Below the pieces are notes generated by a model that was given only the letters and a program-made list of their open reading frames with translations, searched no databases and was not told the DNA's origin. A stretch of DNA of 64,000 nt, taken from NCBI RefSeq assembly GCF_001969855.1, contig NZ_MRBL01000019.1, positions 48,890 through 112,889 on the forward strand, in the 5' to 3' direction. Position numbers and translations under genes: made by a program. Of the stretch, positions 62,856 to 64,000 are shown in pieces. Source of the stretch: Bacillus haynesii. Its GTDB lineage: Bacteria; Bacillota; Bacilli; Bacillales; Bacillaceae. Position 1 is the first letter of the stretch. The number at the start of each line of letters is the position of its first letter.

Positions 62856-63877
62856 TGAACAATACGGCAAGAAAAACGAAAAGACGGCGCGGACAATCGG
62901 CGGTAGTTCTCTGTGCGCTATTTGCCTGTTTGTTCGTGCTCATTGTGCTCAATTTGGCGATCGGAGATGAAAACATCGGACTGTGGGAGGTAATGAAATC
63001 GCTGGCAGGGCAAGGGGATGCGGGAGTCCGCTTTTTGGTGATGGAATTTCGAATGCCGCGAATCCTCCTCGCTGTGCTTGCCGGAGGTGCGCTATCGATC
63101 GCGGGTGTAGTCGCACAAGCGCTGATGAAAAATCCGCTGGCCGCCCCGGACACGCTTGGGATTACAGGAGGAGCGGGATTGGCCGCTGTGATCGTTACGG
63201 TCTTGTTTTCGCAGCAAAGTCCGCTGCTGCTGACAGGCGCCGCCTTTTCAGGAAGCGTTTTGGCTGCAGTCCTCGTCTATTTATTGGCTTATCGAAATGG
63301 GATCTCTCCTGTACGGCTGGCGCTCGTCGGGATAGCGGTCAATGCTTTTTGCCATTCGGGCATTCAGCTATTCATCTCAAGGGGGAGCCCGAATGTCAAC
63401 AATGCATTAATTTGGCTGAACGGAAGTCTATGGGGGAGAGGCTGGGATGATGTGCTGTCTCTTTTCATATGGTGCTGTCTGGTGATTCCTCCGATATGGT
63501 TTGCGGCAAAACCGCTCGATATCATCAAATCAGGGGACGGGATTGCCGTCGGCCTCGGCATCCGGCTTGAAAGAACACGGTTTCTGCTGCTTGCCGGTGC
63601 GGTCCTGCTGACAGCTGCTGCTGTGACCGCCGTTGGGACAATCGGTTTTATCGGGCTGATGGCGCCCCATATCGCAAGAAAGCTGGCAGGGGCAGAAACG
63701 AGGATCTTGATTCCCGTTGGAGCTCTCGTCGGCGGTATCGTCCTCTTGATTGCCGATGCCGCCGGAAGAGGCCTTGTTCCGCCGCTTGAAATACCGGCTG
63801 GATTGATCGCAGCCGTTATCGGCGGTCCGTATTTTATTTATTTGCTGCGCCGCGAAGCGAAGCGGGGGAGAGCATAA
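62852..63877 (+). CDS. FecCD-family siderophore permease, subunit 2
   Basis: A 341-residue partner permease with a basic N-terminus (KTKRRR) and about ten helices. It repeats the family pattern: FRMPRILLAVLAGGALSIAG (about residues 67-86), NPLAAPDTLGITGGAG (about 95) and GTIGFIGLMAPHIARKLAG (about 262), the last being the ATPase-coupling loop. It begins by a four-base overlap with the first permease. No ATPase gene follows; a shared ATPase such as YusV would be needed. A terminator follows. Confidence 0.9.
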   Translation: MMNNTARKTKRRRGQSAVVLCALFACLFVLIVLNLAIGDENIGLWEVMKSLAGQGDAGVRFLVMEFRMPRILLAVLAGGALSIAGVVAQALMKNPLAAPDTLGITGGAGLAAVIVTVLFSQQSPLLLTGAAFSGSVLAAVLVYLLAYRNGISPVRLALVGIAVNAFCHSGIQLFISRGSPNVNNALIWLNGSLWGRGWDDVLSLFIWCCLVIPPIWFAAKPLDIIKSGDGIAVGLGIRLERTRFLLLAGAVLLTAAAVTAVGTIGFIGLMAPHIARKLAGAETRILIPVGALVGGIVLLIADAAGRGLVPPLEIPAGLIAAVIGGPYFIYLLRREAKRGRA

Positions 63878-63878
63878 A

Positions 63879-63907
63879 AAAAGACGGCATGCTTGATGCC
63901 GTCTTTT
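63879..63907. terminator. intrinsic terminator after the siderophore operon
   Basis: AAAAGACGGCAT-GCTTG-ATGCCGTCTTTT, perfect 12-bp stem. A/T tracts on both sides make it bidirectional. Confidence 0.93.
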
Positions 63908-64000
63908 CAGCGTGTCGACAAACCGTCAGGCCTGCTAAGGCGGTGCTCACGAATAGGAGAAGGATCGGCGGCTAATCGCCAAGGCGTCCTGCCTGAACGC
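63907..64000 (-). CDS. possible C-terminal end of a minus-strand gene (truncated by the window)
   Basis: Only one minus-strand frame is open from the window edge to a TGA at 63909-63907, giving 30 residues rich in Arg, Pro and Ser (PWRLAADPSPIREHRLSRPD). The stop abuts a bidirectional terminator, which fits a gene end. The stretch is too short to identify. Confidence 0.35.
   Translation of the reverse strand, partial: RSGRTPWRLAADPSPIREHRLSRPDGLSTR

Overview
The window is a contiguous chromosomal segment of a Bacillus of the licheniformis/paralicheniformis group. The 379-residue protein on the minus strand near 59 kb is a Carlsberg-type subtilisin (AprE). Gene order otherwise follows the yhe-yha-yhg-yhf region of B. 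subtilis. Gene names are given by recognition of protein sequence and order; no database was searched. No rRNA, tRNA, CRISPR array, insertion sequence or prophage was seen.

Layout. 0-3 kb: end of the BmrC/BmrD multidrug exporter and yheG. 3-11 kb: spore protein sspB, a zinc-ribbon protein, the sugar-ABC ATPase msmX with its yxkF neighbour (elsewhere in B. subtilis, from memory), then yheE, yheD, yheC, yheB and yheA. 10.9-11.2 kb: no gene, but a promoter, four hairpins and an intrinsic terminator, a candidate structured RNA. 11.3-16.6 kb: yhaX, hemZ, yhaR, a rap-phr quorum-sensing cassette with a small membrane protein, and yhzD. 16.7-24.5 kb: yhaQP exporter, the yhaO-yhaN nuclease pair, yhaM and yhaL. 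24.5-31.3 kb: prsA, two tiny spore-type membrane peptides, yhaJ, yhaI, scoC, yhaH, trpP (with a TRAP site), serC and hit. 31.8-37.9 kb: ecsABC, yhaA, yhfA and hmoB. 38-46.8 kb: pbpF, the heme genes hemE-hemH-hemY, yhgD and yhgE. 46.8-55.2 kb: fabHB with a FapR operator, yhfE, a CotC-like coat protein, gltT, yhfH, yhfI, lplJ, lcfB and yhfM. 55.2-56.9 kb: an XRE-cupin regulator with an AzlC/AzlD-type exporter. 56.9-64 kb: yhfN, aprE, an EamA permease and a Fur-controlled siderophore uptake operon, ending in a possible partial gene.

How the genes connect. The largest theme is secretion and exoprotease production: prsA folds exported proteins, ecsAB supports secretion, scoC represses protease genes, and aprE is the protease. 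Rap-Phr modules commonly feed into the same competence and protease network. A second theme is the spore: sspB, yheC/yheD, the tiny peptides, yhaL, pbpF and the CotC-like protein. Heme metabolism is covered by hemZ, hemEHY and hmoB. Fatty-acid control is seen from both sides: FapR at fabHB and a FadR-type box at lcfB.

Most of the window is ordinary core genome. The points most worth attention are the structured RNA candidate at 10958-11198, the rap-phr cassette with an internal PhrG-like peptide, the yhfM frame that runs through its terminator and apparently starts at CTG, the XRE-AzlCD insertion, and a 40-bp palindrome upstream of gltT.
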